This document shows, one piece after another, positions 7,773 to 17,014 of a DNA stretch of 33,967 nucleotides. The number at the start of each line of letters is the position of its first letter. Within the stretch, counting starts at the first letter, position 1. Under the pieces are notes generated by a model, which worked only from the letters and a program-made list of their open reading frames with translations, did not search any database and was not told the origin of the DNA. Source of the DNA: Opitutales bacterium (GTDB lineage: Bacteria; Verrucomicrobiota; Verrucomicrobiia; Opitutales; Oceanipulchritudinaceae); NCBI GenBank assembly GCA_016932335.1, contig JAFGCZ010000011.1, forward strand, positions 1-33,967, written 5' to 3'. A program made the position numbers and the translations under genes.

Positions 7773-7839
7773 GGTAAAGAGCTACTCTCTACTGGTATAA
7801 CGAGCAAAGCCCTTTGATAGTTACATAAACCTCAACTTC

Positions 7840-9552
7840 TTATGCGTTTACCAATGGGAGCCAGAATTTCATGGTTGTACCTTTTGTAGAGGTATTTTTA
7901 ATGAAAACATCTCCGTGATGATTTGAGATGATATTTTTAACGATGCTCAAACCAAGCCCTGTTCCTCCGGGCGATCCTGTTAGAAATGACTCAAACACAC
8001 GTTCAGCAATTTCTGGCGCAATTCCATATCCTGAATCTGTTACCAGGCATGCTGCCGTTTCTGTTCCATTTTCCTGTTCCTTTTCTATGCTGATTTCAAG
8101 AGCACCTCCGTCTTGCATGGCGTGGAGGGAGTTCATTGCCAGATTGAGTACTGCTTGTTGTATTTGCCCTTTATTGACGTCAACGATCAGGCGTTTTGGG
8201 TAGGGTTTAAAGCTTAACTTAACTCCATTCTGGCTTAGTTTTAACCGAATCAGATGCAGTGTTTCTTCAACGATGATGTTTAAATCATAGTGGGCATGCA
8301 GATTGCCTGTAGATTTTCCAAAACTTAGAACCTTGGAGACAATATCCTCCAAGTGATCCAGCTTTTCGCGAATAATTGAAGTATCTTTTTTGCGGATATC
8401 GTCCTCAGCAAAATCGAGATCCAGCGTTTCAAAGAGCAGTTTAATGACGGTTAACGGATTACGGATTTCATGGGCAATCTCAGCCGAAAGCAGTCCCAGC
8501 ATATTTAGTCGTTCATTGCGGCGCATGATTTCTTCTGAGGAGAAAACGCGGTCGTAGAGTTGTCCATTGTGGATGGATAATGCGGAAAGACTGGTGAATG
8601 CACTAAAGATTTGCCGTTCCTCATTGTTGAAGCGGTGTAAGGTGCGCGTGTAGACATTGATTACCCCGATGACATTCTGATCGATCGTGATGGGGCAGCT
8701 GAGCATGGACACCAATCGTTCCCTTTGAATCAGCCTAGTAAAGTGGTTTTCTTCCGTACGTCTGAGATCCAGTACTTCGACCATTTTATTGCGCGCAATT
8801 ACTGTGCCGATGGTACTTTCTTCAGGAAAAAAGGACTCCTGAACAATGCGCTTTTGCCCCTTTTTATCAACCAGCATTTCCAGTTTGATTTTGCCCGTTT
8901 TATCGTTGTTTAGGAATATGGCGCACATGTAGGTGCCCATCACCTCATTCCCTTGGGCACAAATCGTTTCAAACAACTCATTTCGCTCGCGTTTTGCGGC
9001 GAGTTCTTTTCCGGCTTCCACCAAGCCCTGCAGTTGCGACGCTTTTTCCTTTAGCCGGCGAATCATCCACAGTTTACCGGTTACCCTTGTTGCTTCATTC
9101 GTCAGTAGCGTAAGGATTTTTTTGCTCTGCTCATTGAACGCACCGACTTCTTCACTGTCGACATTGACTACTCCAATGATGATTCCCTGATCTTCCATGG
9201 GCACCGCCATCTCGGAGCGAATAGAGTCCTTCACCGGAATATAGCGGGCGTCCTGGCTGACATCTTCAACGATCAGCGGTTTCCCGTGCAATGCCACCCA
9301 GCCGGTAACGCCTTGCCCCAACTGCAGCTGTACCTGCTTTGAATGCGTTGGAAGTCCCCGCATCACTTCGACTTCCAGTAATTTGGTGTCGGGGTTGATC
9401 AGGTTAATGGTGGCACTGGCCGCAGGCAACACTTGCATGATTTCATCCAAAATCGTTTGCAGCGCTTCCTGTGGGTCTTCTGTGTCGTTGATTAGGCTGC
9501 TGATGCGGTAAAGTGCATCTATGGCCAAATTTTCCTCTGCAGTTTGAGGCAT
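7840..9552 (-). CDS. Soluble double-GAF sensor histidine kinase (NtrB-like core)
   Basis: A 570-residue protein without membrane helices. The first GAF domain (about 12-155) has the typical GQGVTGWVA (79-87) and VPMEDQG blocks. The second (about 188-335) follows a coiled helix. The HisKA helix has phospho-acceptor His361 in AEIAHEIRNPL (357-367), and the HATPase domain has N-box VLNLAMNSLHAM (468-479), DSGYGI (506-511) and GGTGLGLSIVKN (529-540). It is therefore a cytosolic kinase sensing a small molecule or redox/gas signal through GAF. It begins 9 bases after glnD and is probably co-transcribed, which might tie it to nitrogen status, but no receiver protein lies next to it. The receiver-PP2C protein at 2522 is one possible partner, without evidence. 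Confidence 0.9.
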   Translation of the reverse strand: MPQTAEENLAIDALYRISSLINDTEDPQEALQTILDEIMQVLPAASATINLINPDTKLLEVEVMRGLPTHSKQVQLQLGQGVTGWVALHGKPLIVEDVSQDARYIPVKDSIRSEMAVPMEDQGIIIGVVNVDSEEVGAFNEQSKKILTLLTNEATRVTGKLWMIRRLKEKASQLQGLVEAGKELAAKRERNELFETICAQGNEVMGTYMCAIFLNNDKTGKIKLEMLVDKKGQKRIVQESFFPEESTIGTVIARNKMVEVLDLRRTEENHFTRLIQRERLVSMLSCPITIDQNVIGVINVYTRTLHRFNNEERQIFSAFTSLSALSIHNGQLYDRVFSSEEIMRRNERLNMLGLLSAEIAHEIRNPLTVIKLLFETLDLDFAEDDIRKKDTSIIREKLDHLEDIVSKVLSFGKSTGNLHAHYDLNIIVEETLHLIRLKLSQNGVKLSFKPYPKRLIVDVNKGQIQQAVLNLAMNSLHAMQDGGALEISIEKEQENGTETAACLVTDSGYGIAPEIAERVFESFLTGSPGGTGLGLSIVKNIISNHHGDVFIKNTSTKGTTMKFWLPLVNA

Positions 9553-9561
9553 AGTTCTATT

Positions 9562-12345
9562 TTAATCAGTGGTAGGAGAGTCTTCGATGATTTTGCTTAA
9601 TTTCTCGCGTAGAGAAACCAGACTGCTCCCGTCATCCTCCTCATGTTTGCCCACTTTCTCAATATAAAAGGTATCAACAGCGGCGGAACGTTCTGTGGCA
9701 ACTCTGGCAAAAGTAATGTCGAATCCCTCGTCATGAATCGTTTTGGCAATCATATAGAGCAAGCCGATGTGGTCGTTTGCCTGAATTTCAATGATGGTCC
9801 GGCGAAGAGACAATTCATGGTAGACATCGATCATCGGCGGTATGGGTGCACGCAGTACCTCGTCCTTTTTCAAATAGCTGGGTTTGGCATTGGCGGCGGC
9901 AATTTTCTTGATCTCCGGCAGAAGGTCTTCGTTATCGATCAATGCTCGGTGCAACTGTTTTTCAAAGGTTTCGCGTACCTTTTTATCGGAGACAATGCCT
10001 CCATTGGGTTCGCAAACATAGAATGTATCGATGGTTATATGATCGGCTCTGGTAATGGCTTTACTGCTTACGATTGAAAGCCCGGCAATGCTGAAAGCGC
10101 CTGCGAGCTTGTAGAAAAGTCCAGCTCTGTCCCAGGTAACGACATGCACGACACTCATCGAGAGGTTTACATCGTCCTGCCAGTGGACTATTGGGATAAG
10201 ACTTCCTACAGAATCTGCGGTGGAAATAGTTCTCAACAGATCGTTGATCATCGACAGATGGAGTGCAATTTCTTCGGTACTGTTATAGATGAAGTAGCGC
10301 TCTGGCATGAGATTATAGTGTGCTTCAATCTCATCATCATGCAGATTGGGTACTCGCTCGCGGATAGTCTCTTTGGATGTCATGGTCAGTGCAGTGGTCA
10401 TATTGCCTTCCTCTCCAAAATAGGCGAGAGTGGCCTGGTAAAGTTGTGTGTGGAGTGAATCTTTGTAACTGTTCCAAAGACCGTCAGCTGTTCCTTTGGC
10501 GTCGCACATGGTAAGCACGTAGAGGTAGCGCAGATTCTCAGAGTTCTGCACCACGCCGGCAAAGGATTTAACGGTTCTCGGGTCATTGACGTCGTACCGT
10601 TGCCAGATTCGTGCCATTTCCAGATGATTGCGAATAATGAAAAGAATTTTTTCTTGGGAGTCTTCCGCAACCCCCATTCTCGTGAGAATAGGGCGCGCCA
10701 TTTTCTCTCCAATTTCCGCATGCCCCTCAATGCTGGTTCCTTTTCCGATGTCATGGAGGAGGAGCATAACATAGAGCAGCGCTGGCGGTGTTTCTAGTTC
10801 TCGGAGAGCCCGTTTATATTTTGCGGTGAAGTCCGGGTTTTGATTGGAGAACACCGCATCCAGTTCGCGAATGGTCCGCAATGTATGTGCATCGGCTGTA
10901 TAGCGATGGTAATATTCGTGTTGAACCAGACAGTCCAGATCCGCCCACTCTGGAATGAACTTTTGCAAAACTCCAGTATCCTGCATCATCATCAATGCCC
11001 GAGATACATCACCTACCGACTGCAAAATGGATCGGAAAGATTTATTGGCTGATTCAGAATGAATTACTTTTTGCGTCAATAATGGCAGGTTTTTGCGAAT
11101 CAATCGAATCAACTCAAAATCCGGTTCAATAACAAATTGCTGCAGGTGACGGAATACGCGGATCAGTCGCTCTGGGTCCTGCTCAAAAACGTTGTCTTTA
11201 GACGCATAAAGAATTCCGTTTAGCAGTTCAAATCCATCAATATTTTTGGCCGGTCCGCTTTTACGGGATTCGATGACGGCCCGGAATGTGATTTCCTTTT
11301 TGTTGTCCAGTGCCAATTTCTGCTGCAGATACTCCGATATTTGCAGAATGGTCCGAGTCTTTCGGTAGTAGTCTCTCATGAAGAGCTCAACACGCCGAAA
11401 AATATTCTTGTGCCGGTACCCCAATCCCCAGGCCACTTTCGGTTGCCGTTCCAGATCCAGTACATCGGTGGCTCTGGAACTGAGTAAGTGCAGCTCATTT
11501 CGCACACGGAGCAGGAAATCGTAAGCTGACTGGAATTCCTTGAATTCTGCCTCGGTCAGCAGTTTATCTTTCAAAAATGGCTCAATATCCGTTTTGTTGA
11601 GCTTCAAGCGGATCATCCACATAATATTGTGGTAGTCGCGTAACCCGCCGACACCGTTTTTGATGTCAGGCTCCTGTAACAGCACAGAGTTCCCAAAGCG
11701 TTTGCGTCGGCTTTCCTGATCGGAAAGTCGTTCCTCCAGATAAAACTTCAAATCATCCGCCTTGATCAATTTGTGAAACTCTGTCCGGAACTTATCGTAG
11801 AGCGTTTCCGCTCCTGCGATGTAACGGGATTCCAGCATGGCATTTTTGTTTTGCACATCAGCTTTTGCTTCCAGTATCGCTTCTTTGATTGTTCTGGAGG
11901 AGTGCCCGACTTTTAGTGCCAAATCCCACATGGTATAGAGTACTACCTGTGTAATAACCTCTTGCAGCCCCTCAAGCGCATCTGCGGATACTTTCTGTGG
12001 GTATAAAAACATGATGTCCACGTCAGAGAAAGGGCACATCTCTTTACGCCCATAACCTCCCAACGCCAGCAAGGATATGTCGCAGGGTAGGGTACCTTCT
12101 CTGCTTGTGTAGGTGCGAATTGCCTTTTCAAACAGGCATTCCAGCAATACATCCATCATCACGCTGCGGGCAAAAGTAACGCGCAGCCCGGAATCGCCTT
12201 TGCGGTGGTAGCGCCCAAGCATCTCACCCTCAAGTCTCAAAAACTCTTTATAGTGAAACAATTCCGTCTCAGGTTCAGACAGTTTCCGGCTTTCGGCATG
12301 TTTTCTGATTCTGCGAAAGAGAGGATCTTGTTTAAAGGCGTCCAT
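9562..12345 (-). CDS. glnD: Bifunctional PII uridylyltransferase / uridylyl-removing enzyme GlnD
   Basis: A 927-residue protein with the complete GlnD architecture. The nucleotidyltransferase domain has GGYGRKEMCPFSDVDIMFLY (96-115), with the catalytic Asp pair of SDVD. The helical GlnD linker follows, then an HD hydrolase domain with LLLHDIGKG (528-536), and two ACT domains (about 730-805 and 848-920) that sense glutamine. The enzyme adds UMP to the PII protein under nitrogen limitation and removes it when glutamine is high. Length is slightly above the usual 850-900. No PII or glutamine synthetase gene is in the window. It is divergent from valS with 164 bases between them, and is followed by the GAF histidine kinase. 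Confidence 0.96.
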   Translation of the reverse strand: MDAFKQDPLFRRIRKHAESRKLSEPETELFHYKEFLRLEGEMLGRYHRKGDSGLRVTFARSVMMDVLLECLFEKAIRTYTSREGTLPCDISLLALGGYGRKEMCPFSDVDIMFLYPQKVSADALEGLQEVITQVVLYTMWDLALKVGHSSRTIKEAILEAKADVQNKNAMLESRYIAGAETLYDKFRTEFHKLIKADDLKFYLEERLSDQESRRKRFGNSVLLQEPDIKNGVGGLRDYHNIMWMIRLKLNKTDIEPFLKDKLLTEAEFKEFQSAYDFLLRVRNELHLLSSRATDVLDLERQPKVAWGLGYRHKNIFRRVELFMRDYYRKTRTILQISEYLQQKLALDNKKEITFRAVIESRKSGPAKNIDGFELLNGILYASKDNVFEQDPERLIRVFRHLQQFVIEPDFELIRLIRKNLPLLTQKVIHSESANKSFRSILQSVGDVSRALMMMQDTGVLQKFIPEWADLDCLVQHEYYHRYTADAHTLRTIRELDAVFSNQNPDFTAKYKRALRELETPPALLYVMLLLHDIGKGTSIEGHAEIGEKMARPILTRMGVAEDSQEKILFIIRNHLEMARIWQRYDVNDPRTVKSFAGVVQNSENLRYLYVLTMCDAKGTADGLWNSYKDSLHTQLYQATLAYFGEEGNMTTALTMTSKETIRERVPNLHDDEIEAHYNLMPERYFIYNSTEEIALHLSMINDLLRTISTADSVGSLIPIVHWQDDVNLSMSVVHVVTWDRAGLFYKLAGAFSIAGLSIVSSKAITRADHITIDTFYVCEPNGGIVSDKKVRETFEKQLHRALIDNEDLLPEIKKIAAANAKPSYLKKDEVLRAPIPPMIDVYHELSLRRTIIEIQANDHIGLLYMIAKTIHDEGFDITFARVATERSAAVDTFYIEKVGKHEEDDGSSLVSLREKLSKIIEDSPTTD

Positions 12346-12509
12346 ATTTCTGTAACCCTACTATTGGATGCTCATTTAAGAATGACAAGCGCACAGACAC
12401 TCAGCTTAATATTTTCTTCGGCTGAATCTGCCCAGCTGAGACTGTATTTACCATTGACGCCGCTCTCTCAGGTGCTTTCCTTGTATCCTTTCCAGAATTT
12501 CCCACGATC

Positions 12510-15275
12510 ATGTCTGAAATTGCAAAAACATACACCCCCAAGGAGATTGAAGCCAAGTGGCAGGAACAATGGCTTGAAAACAAAGCGTTTAAAGCCGTGG
12601 TGGATCCCGTAAAGGATCCTTTCTGCATTATGATTCCTCCTCCCAATGTCACCGGGATTTTGCATATTGGGCACGTGCTCAACAACACCCTTCAAGATGT
12701 TTTTATCCGTCGTGCCCGTATGGAGGGTAAGTCTGCGCTATGGCTTCCTGGTACAGACCATGCCGGTATTGCTACTCAGACCAAAGTCGAGCGCATTCTC
12801 CGCGAAGAAGAGGGTAAAACTAAATATGATCTCGGGCGCGAAGCATTTCTTGAGCGTGTCTGGGCATTCCGTGAGGAAAATGGCGGAGTCATCCTAAAAC
12901 AGTTGCAGAAGCTGGGGACCTCCTGTGACTGGGACCGTACTTCTTTCACTTTGGATCCTCATTATGCCAAGGCAGTTTTGCGCTCTTTTGTTACGCTCTA
13001 TCAGCGCGGCTACATTTACCGCGGTAAGCGTATGGTTAACTGGTGTCCCAAGTCACAAACAGCCCTCAGCGATGAAGAAGTCATCATGAAGGAGCAGAGC
13101 GGCTTCTTCTATAAGATGCGCTATGAGTTGGTTGAACCAGTAACGGATCCTGACGGTAGTCTGCGCACACATCTCTTTATTTCCACCACTCGCCCGGAAA
13201 CCATCATGGGAGATACCGCTGTTGCCGTAAATCCCAAGGATGAACGCTACAGCCACCTGATTGGGAAAAAGGTCTACCGTCCTTTCCCCAAAGCAGAAAT
13301 CCCCATTATTGCCGATGAAGCTGTGGATCTGGAATTTGGTACCGGTTGCCTTAAGGTAACGCCTGCCCACGACCGTGTAGACTTTGAGATCGGTCAACGC
13401 CACAATCTGCCGATTCTTGATGTGCTCAATTCTGATGGCACACTCAATGAGTTGGCCGGCGAAGAGTTCAAGGGAATGGATCGGTTTGAGGCCCGTAAAG
13501 TAGCCGCTGCTAAGTTGGAGGAACTCGGCTTGCTCATTGAAAAGCAGCCTTATACCAACAATGTTGGATTCAGTGAGCGCGCAGATGTTGCCATTGAACC
13601 GCGTCTTTCAGAACAGTGGTTCCTGCGCTATCCGAAAGTCGAGGCCGCTAAAGATGTTGTTCGTCAGGGGCTGATTCAATTTCATCCGAAGCGTTGGGAG
13701 AAAACCTACCTCCATTGGCTGGAGAATATTCAGGACTGGTGTATCAGCCGGCAGTTGTGGTGGGGGCACCGCATCCCTGTCTGGTACCGCAAAGGCATTG
13801 ACCGTTCTGAGCTTGATTACGCAAACCCTGAGCATATCCATGTCTCAGTGGAAGGCCCTGCCGACCCTGAAAATTGGGAACAGGATGAAGATGTGCTCGA
13901 TACATGGGCCTCTTCCAACCTCTGGCCTTTTGCCAATCTGGGCTGGCCTGATTTCTCAGACGAAAAGCGCAAGGAATTTGAATACTGGTTCCCTACCAGC
14001 GTGCTCGTTACCGGATTCGACATCATTTTCTTCTGGGTTGCTCGTATGATTATGAGCGCCCTTGAATTGGTTGGCGACGATGCTGAATCGCTGACGATGG
14101 ATACGTTGGCCAAACGCATTCCTTTTAAGCATGTTTATATCAACAACCTGATTCGTGATGAACTGGGGCGTAAGATGTCCAAAAGCCTTGGGAATTCTCC
14201 TGACCCGCTGGACATGATTGATCACTACGGTGCCGATGGATTGCGGTTTGGTATCCTCAGTATTGCTCCGAAGGGGTCGGACATTCTCTTCAGTGAATCC
14301 CGCATCGAAATCGGGCGCAATTTCTGCAATAAACTGTGGAATGCTTGTCGTTTTCGTCAGATGAGCGGCCCGATTGAAGGTAATGCGAATTTGTCTAAGA
14401 TTCTTTTCCGCATCAATCCGGCACAGATGGATCTTTATGACCACTGGATTCTGTCGCGTCTGGCTCAGACAACAGAATCCATCGCCTCCGGGTTTGCTCA
14501 AATGGAGCTGCATGGATTGACTCAGGATTTGTACTCATTTTTCTGGGGCGATTTTTGCGACTGGTATGTGGAAGCATCCAAGAGCAAGCTGCGCAATGAG
14601 GAACTCAAAGGAACCTGTCTGGCTATTCAGGATCTGGTTATCCGCCAGTTCCTGCAGTTGGCTCACCCTGTTATTCCTCACATTACAGAAGAGCTCTGGA
14701 ATCTGCTCGAATACAAGCAGGAAGATTCTGCGTATATTCACGATGTTCCTGTTCCTTCTGCTGATGAGCTGCGTCAGACATTCCAGACACAAGGGATTGT
14801 TTTGGACGAACAGGCCGCCGTGCAGGCAGATAAAATCAAAGACTTTATATCCAGAACCCGTGCCCTTAAGGCCGAATACAATTTAGGCACTCGTCGCGAT
14901 GTCACTTTCTTCTGCAATGCCTCCGGAAGCGAAAAAACAGTTCTTGAAGCATCCAGGGAAGTTGTGCTGCGCTTGCTTGGCGCCGAATCCCTTGAGTTTG
15001 TCTCGGAAGCGCCGGAAGGAGCGCCTGCATGTGTTACCGCATTGGGTACCGCATACCTGAATCTGGCTGGCTCAATTGATGTTGAAGCAGAAAAGGACCG
15101 CTTGAATAAAGAGCTGGAAAAATTGCGCAAAGCCATTGCTTCAGCTCAGGGTAAACTCAGCAACAAAACCTTTACCGAAAAAGCACCTGCGGCCGTTGTC
15201 GAAGGCGTGCAAAACCAAATGAATCAGAATCTGGAAAAGGTTGCCGAATTGGAATCACTCTTAAAAGCGCTCTGA
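12510..15275 (+). CDS. valS: Valyl-tRNA synthetase
   Basis: A 921-residue class I aminoacyl-tRNA synthetase that charges tRNA-Val. It has the ATP-binding HIGH motif in PPPNVTGILHIGH (43-55), the valine-type editing domain with TTRPETIMGDTAVAV, the KMSKS loop GRKMSKSLGN (about 553-562), the anticodon-binding helical domain, and a C-terminal coiled-coil arm rich in Lys/Glu (about 850-921), which distinguishes ValRS from IleRS. Length is normal. The ATG at 12510 fits the family N-terminus (MSEIAKTYTPKEIEAKWQE). No T-box or other leader structure is evident in the 164-base divergent gap to glnD. Its stop codon is the loop of a hairpin shared with pfkA. Confidence 0.97.
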   Translation: MSEIAKTYTPKEIEAKWQEQWLENKAFKAVVDPVKDPFCIMIPPPNVTGILHIGHVLNNTLQDVFIRRARMEGKSALWLPGTDHAGIATQTKVERILREEEGKTKYDLGREAFLERVWAFREENGGVILKQLQKLGTSCDWDRTSFTLDPHYAKAVLRSFVTLYQRGYIYRGKRMVNWCPKSQTALSDEEVIMKEQSGFFYKMRYELVEPVTDPDGSLRTHLFISTTRPETIMGDTAVAVNPKDERYSHLIGKKVYRPFPKAEIPIIADEAVDLEFGTGCLKVTPAHDRVDFEIGQRHNLPILDVLNSDGTLNELAGEEFKGMDRFEARKVAAAKLEELGLLIEKQPYTNNVGFSERADVAIEPRLSEQWFLRYPKVEAAKDVVRQGLIQFHPKRWEKTYLHWLENIQDWCISRQLWWGHRIPVWYRKGIDRSELDYANPEHIHVSVEGPADPENWEQDEDVLDTWASSNLWPFANLGWPDFSDEKRKEFEYWFPTSVLVTGFDIIFFWVARMIMSALELVGDDAESLTMDTLAKRIPFKHVYINNLIRDELGRKMSKSLGNSPDPLDMIDHYGADGLRFGILSIAPKGSDILFSESRIEIGRNFCNKLWNACRFRQMSGPIEGNANLSKILFRINPAQMDLYDHWILSRLAQTTESIASGFAQMELHGLTQDLYSFFWGDFCDWYVEASKSKLRNEELKGTCLAIQDLVIRQFLQLAHPVIPHITEELWNLLEYKQEDSAYIHDVPVPSADELRQTFQTQGIVLDEQAAVQADKIKDFISRTRALKAEYNLGTRRDVTFFCNASGSEKTVLEASREVVLRLLGAESLEFVSEAPEGAPACVTALGTAYLNLAGSIDVEAEKDRLNKELEKLRKAIASAQGKLSNKTFTEKAPAAVVEGVQNQMNQNLEKVAELESLLKAL

Positions 15276-15292
15276 GAGCGCTTTTAAAGAGT
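15257..15292. terminator. Shared hairpin holding the stop codons of valS and pfkA
   Basis: TTAAAAGCGCTC (15261-15272) pairs perfectly with 15276-15287. After one bulged A (15288) the stem continues for four more pairs (15257-15260 with 15289-15292). The 3-base loop is exactly the valS stop codon TGA, and the pfkA stop (complement of 15284-15286) is in the other arm. The structure reads the same on both strands and may end or protect both messages, but there is no T-run outside the stem. Confidence 0.6.
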
Positions 15293-16408
15293 ATCTCCAA
15301 AACAGGTTTCAACCAATTTTCCGCAGTTGATCCAGTGGTGGTTTTCCGGAACCAGTTTCTTTTTTCCGGCAATCTCTTCTAGTGGAACCGCTTTGCATGT
15401 GTCACCCTTTACTGCAACCATTACGTTATAGTTCGAGGCAACCAGGAGTTCGCCAACGGTGGTCCCTAGTCTGGTGCAGAGAAGACGATCTGTTGCCGAA
15501 GGGGAGCCGCCGCGCTGCACATGCCCCAGCGATGTGACACGCGCGTCTATTCCCGTCAGTTGTTGTAACTTTCGGGCTATACGGCTTGCCGTGGGTTCTT
15601 GCACCAGTGCATAACCGTCTGCGTTGGTTAAATTATTTTCAGATTCTTTTTTCTTCTCGTTTTTGGGCTTTTCTTTGGCCGCTTCAATTTCTTCTACAGA
15701 GCGCACACCTTCTGCTACGGCTATAATAGAAAAACGCTTTCCCTGCCTGCGACGGTTGTGCAGGTGCTCCGCCACGCTGTTTAAATTATAAGGAATTTCC
15801 GGTATTAGGATGACGTCAGCCCCTCCGGCAATACCTGCGCCAAGGGCCAACCAACCAGCGTCATGACCCATGATTTCGCAGACGATTGCCCGATGATGGC
15901 TCGTTGCTGTCGTGTGTAGGCGGTCGATAGCGTCAGTGGCTATGTTCAGAGCGGTATCGAATCCAAAAGAAACATCTGTTCCCCAGACATCGTTGTCGAT
16001 TGTCTTGGGCAATGTGATTATTTTCAAGCCGGCTTGGCTCAGTTTGTAGGCATTCTTTTGCGTTCCATTACCTCCAAGGCATACCAGGCAGTCTATCTGC
16101 ATTTCTTTGGCATTGGCTACGGCAACTCCGGTCATATCCATGATATTGTCGCCCATTAGCATCTTATGCGGCTTGTCCCTGCTGGATCCCAAAATGGTTC
16201 CTCCAAGCGTCAGGATACCGCTGACCGCCCGTTCATCCAGGCTGGTAAACCGGTTTTCCACAAGTCCGCGGAATCCGTCTTGTATTCCGATTACTTTGAT
16301 GCCGTAGTGCATTGCGGCTTTGGCCACTCCGCGAATTGCAGAATTCAGGCCGGGACAATCACCGCCGGCAGTTAATATGCCGATACATTTTGTTTTTTTC
16401 TTAGCCAT
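15284..16408 (-). CDS. pfkA: 6-phosphofructokinase (group III-like)
   Basis: A 374-residue PfkA-family enzyme that phosphorylates fructose 6-phosphate. It has the N-terminal ITAGGDCPGLN-like loop (about 11-22, here ILTAGGDCPGLN), GGNGT (112-116), PKTIDND (134-140) with the catalytic Asp138, and the substrate motif MGHDAGWLA (180-188). The Gly after the third position of GGNGT points to ATP, while Lys in PKTIDND is shared with pyrophosphate-using and group III enzymes, so the phosphoryl donor is uncertain. Asn replaces the usual Asp of GGDG, which in E. coli PfkA helps hold Mg-ATP. A Lys/Glu-rich insertion (about 240-262) is also unusual. It converges on valS with 8 bases between the stops. 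Confidence 0.92.
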   Translation of the reverse strand: MAKKKTKCIGILTAGGDCPGLNSAIRGVAKAAMHYGIKVIGIQDGFRGLVENRFTSLDERAVSGILTLGGTILGSSRDKPHKMLMGDNIMDMTGVAVANAKEMQIDCLVCLGGNGTQKNAYKLSQAGLKIITLPKTIDNDVWGTDVSFGFDTALNIATDAIDRLHTTATSHHRAIVCEIMGHDAGWLALGAGIAGGADVILIPEIPYNLNSVAEHLHNRRRQGKRFSIIAVAEGVRSVEEIEAAKEKPKNEKKKESENNLTNADGYALVQEPTASRIARKLQQLTGIDARVTSLGHVQRGGSPSATDRLLCTRLGTTVGELLVASNYNVMVAVKGDTCKAVPLEEIAGKKKLVPENHHWINCGKLVETCFGDTL

Positions 16409-16481
16409 TGTCGTTTAATAGCCTAATTATGTTCGCGCTATAAGCAAACACCAGTTAAATTATTTGCTCATTCAATCACTC

Positions 16482-17012
16482 ATGGATAAAGCCACCATGT
16501 ATTACCGTCTGAAGCCATACTTGGCCGTTTCCCTGATCGGAATGGTGGCCTTTTGCCTCTATCTCGTGTGGAATGGCAGTGAGGATGAACGAATCAATCG
16601 CCGCTTTAGCCACCTTCTGGGGACGTGTGAAATTGTGGTCAGGCGCACTCCTGCGCAAATCGAAGAACAATTGATACAAATTAGTGGATATTTTACCGAG
16701 GACTGCAAAGTTCAATTTGTTCCTGGTGGTGGGCTACTCGTCGGAAAAGATACCGTGTTGGACTTTTCCCGGAATGTGCTCTCCGATGCTCATAAAATTA
16801 ATTTTATCACAACCCAGAGAGAGGTTAAGGTTGCACCTGATCAAATCCATGCGGAGCTTCGCAGCATGATTATGCTGAAAGCTTTGACGGGGAAAGACGA
16901 TGAGTTGACCAGAGGGACTGCTTACTGTCAGGTTTTTTGGATCAAAAGAGGCAAGGAATGGAAGATCGAACAGATCCTGCTGCCGTTAGTGCAGCCTCCT
17001 CCTTTTGAATAA
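16482..17012 (+). CDS. Small membrane-anchored protein, possible NTF2/SnoaL-like domain
   Basis: A 176-residue protein with one N-terminal membrane helix (about residues 14-32) and a soluble alpha+beta domain whose pattern recalls NTF2/SnoaL-like folds: an N-terminal helix, then beta strands with TAYCQVFWIKRGKEWKIEQI near the end. That fold is a guess from strand pattern, and I recognise no motif. Starts at TTG 16464, ATG 16482 or ATG 16497 are all possible, and none has a ribosome binding site; 16482 is used here. It is divergent from pfkA and converges on hemL with only 2 bases between the stop codons. Confidence 0.65.
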   Translation: MDKATMYYRLKPYLAVSLIGMVAFCLYLVWNGSEDERINRRFSHLLGTCEIVVRRTPAQIEEQLIQISGYFTEDCKVQFVPGGGLLVGKDTVLDFSRNVLSDAHKINFITTQREVKVAPDQIHAELRSMIMLKALTGKDDELTRGTAYCQVFWIKRGKEWKIEQILLPLVQPPPFE

Positions 17013-17014
17013 CC

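Noticed and set aside
12346-12509. T-box or other leader RNA before valS
   Set aside because: No T-box core or stable anti-terminator pair was visible, and the -35-like TTGACG at 12454 has no -10 at a usable distance.
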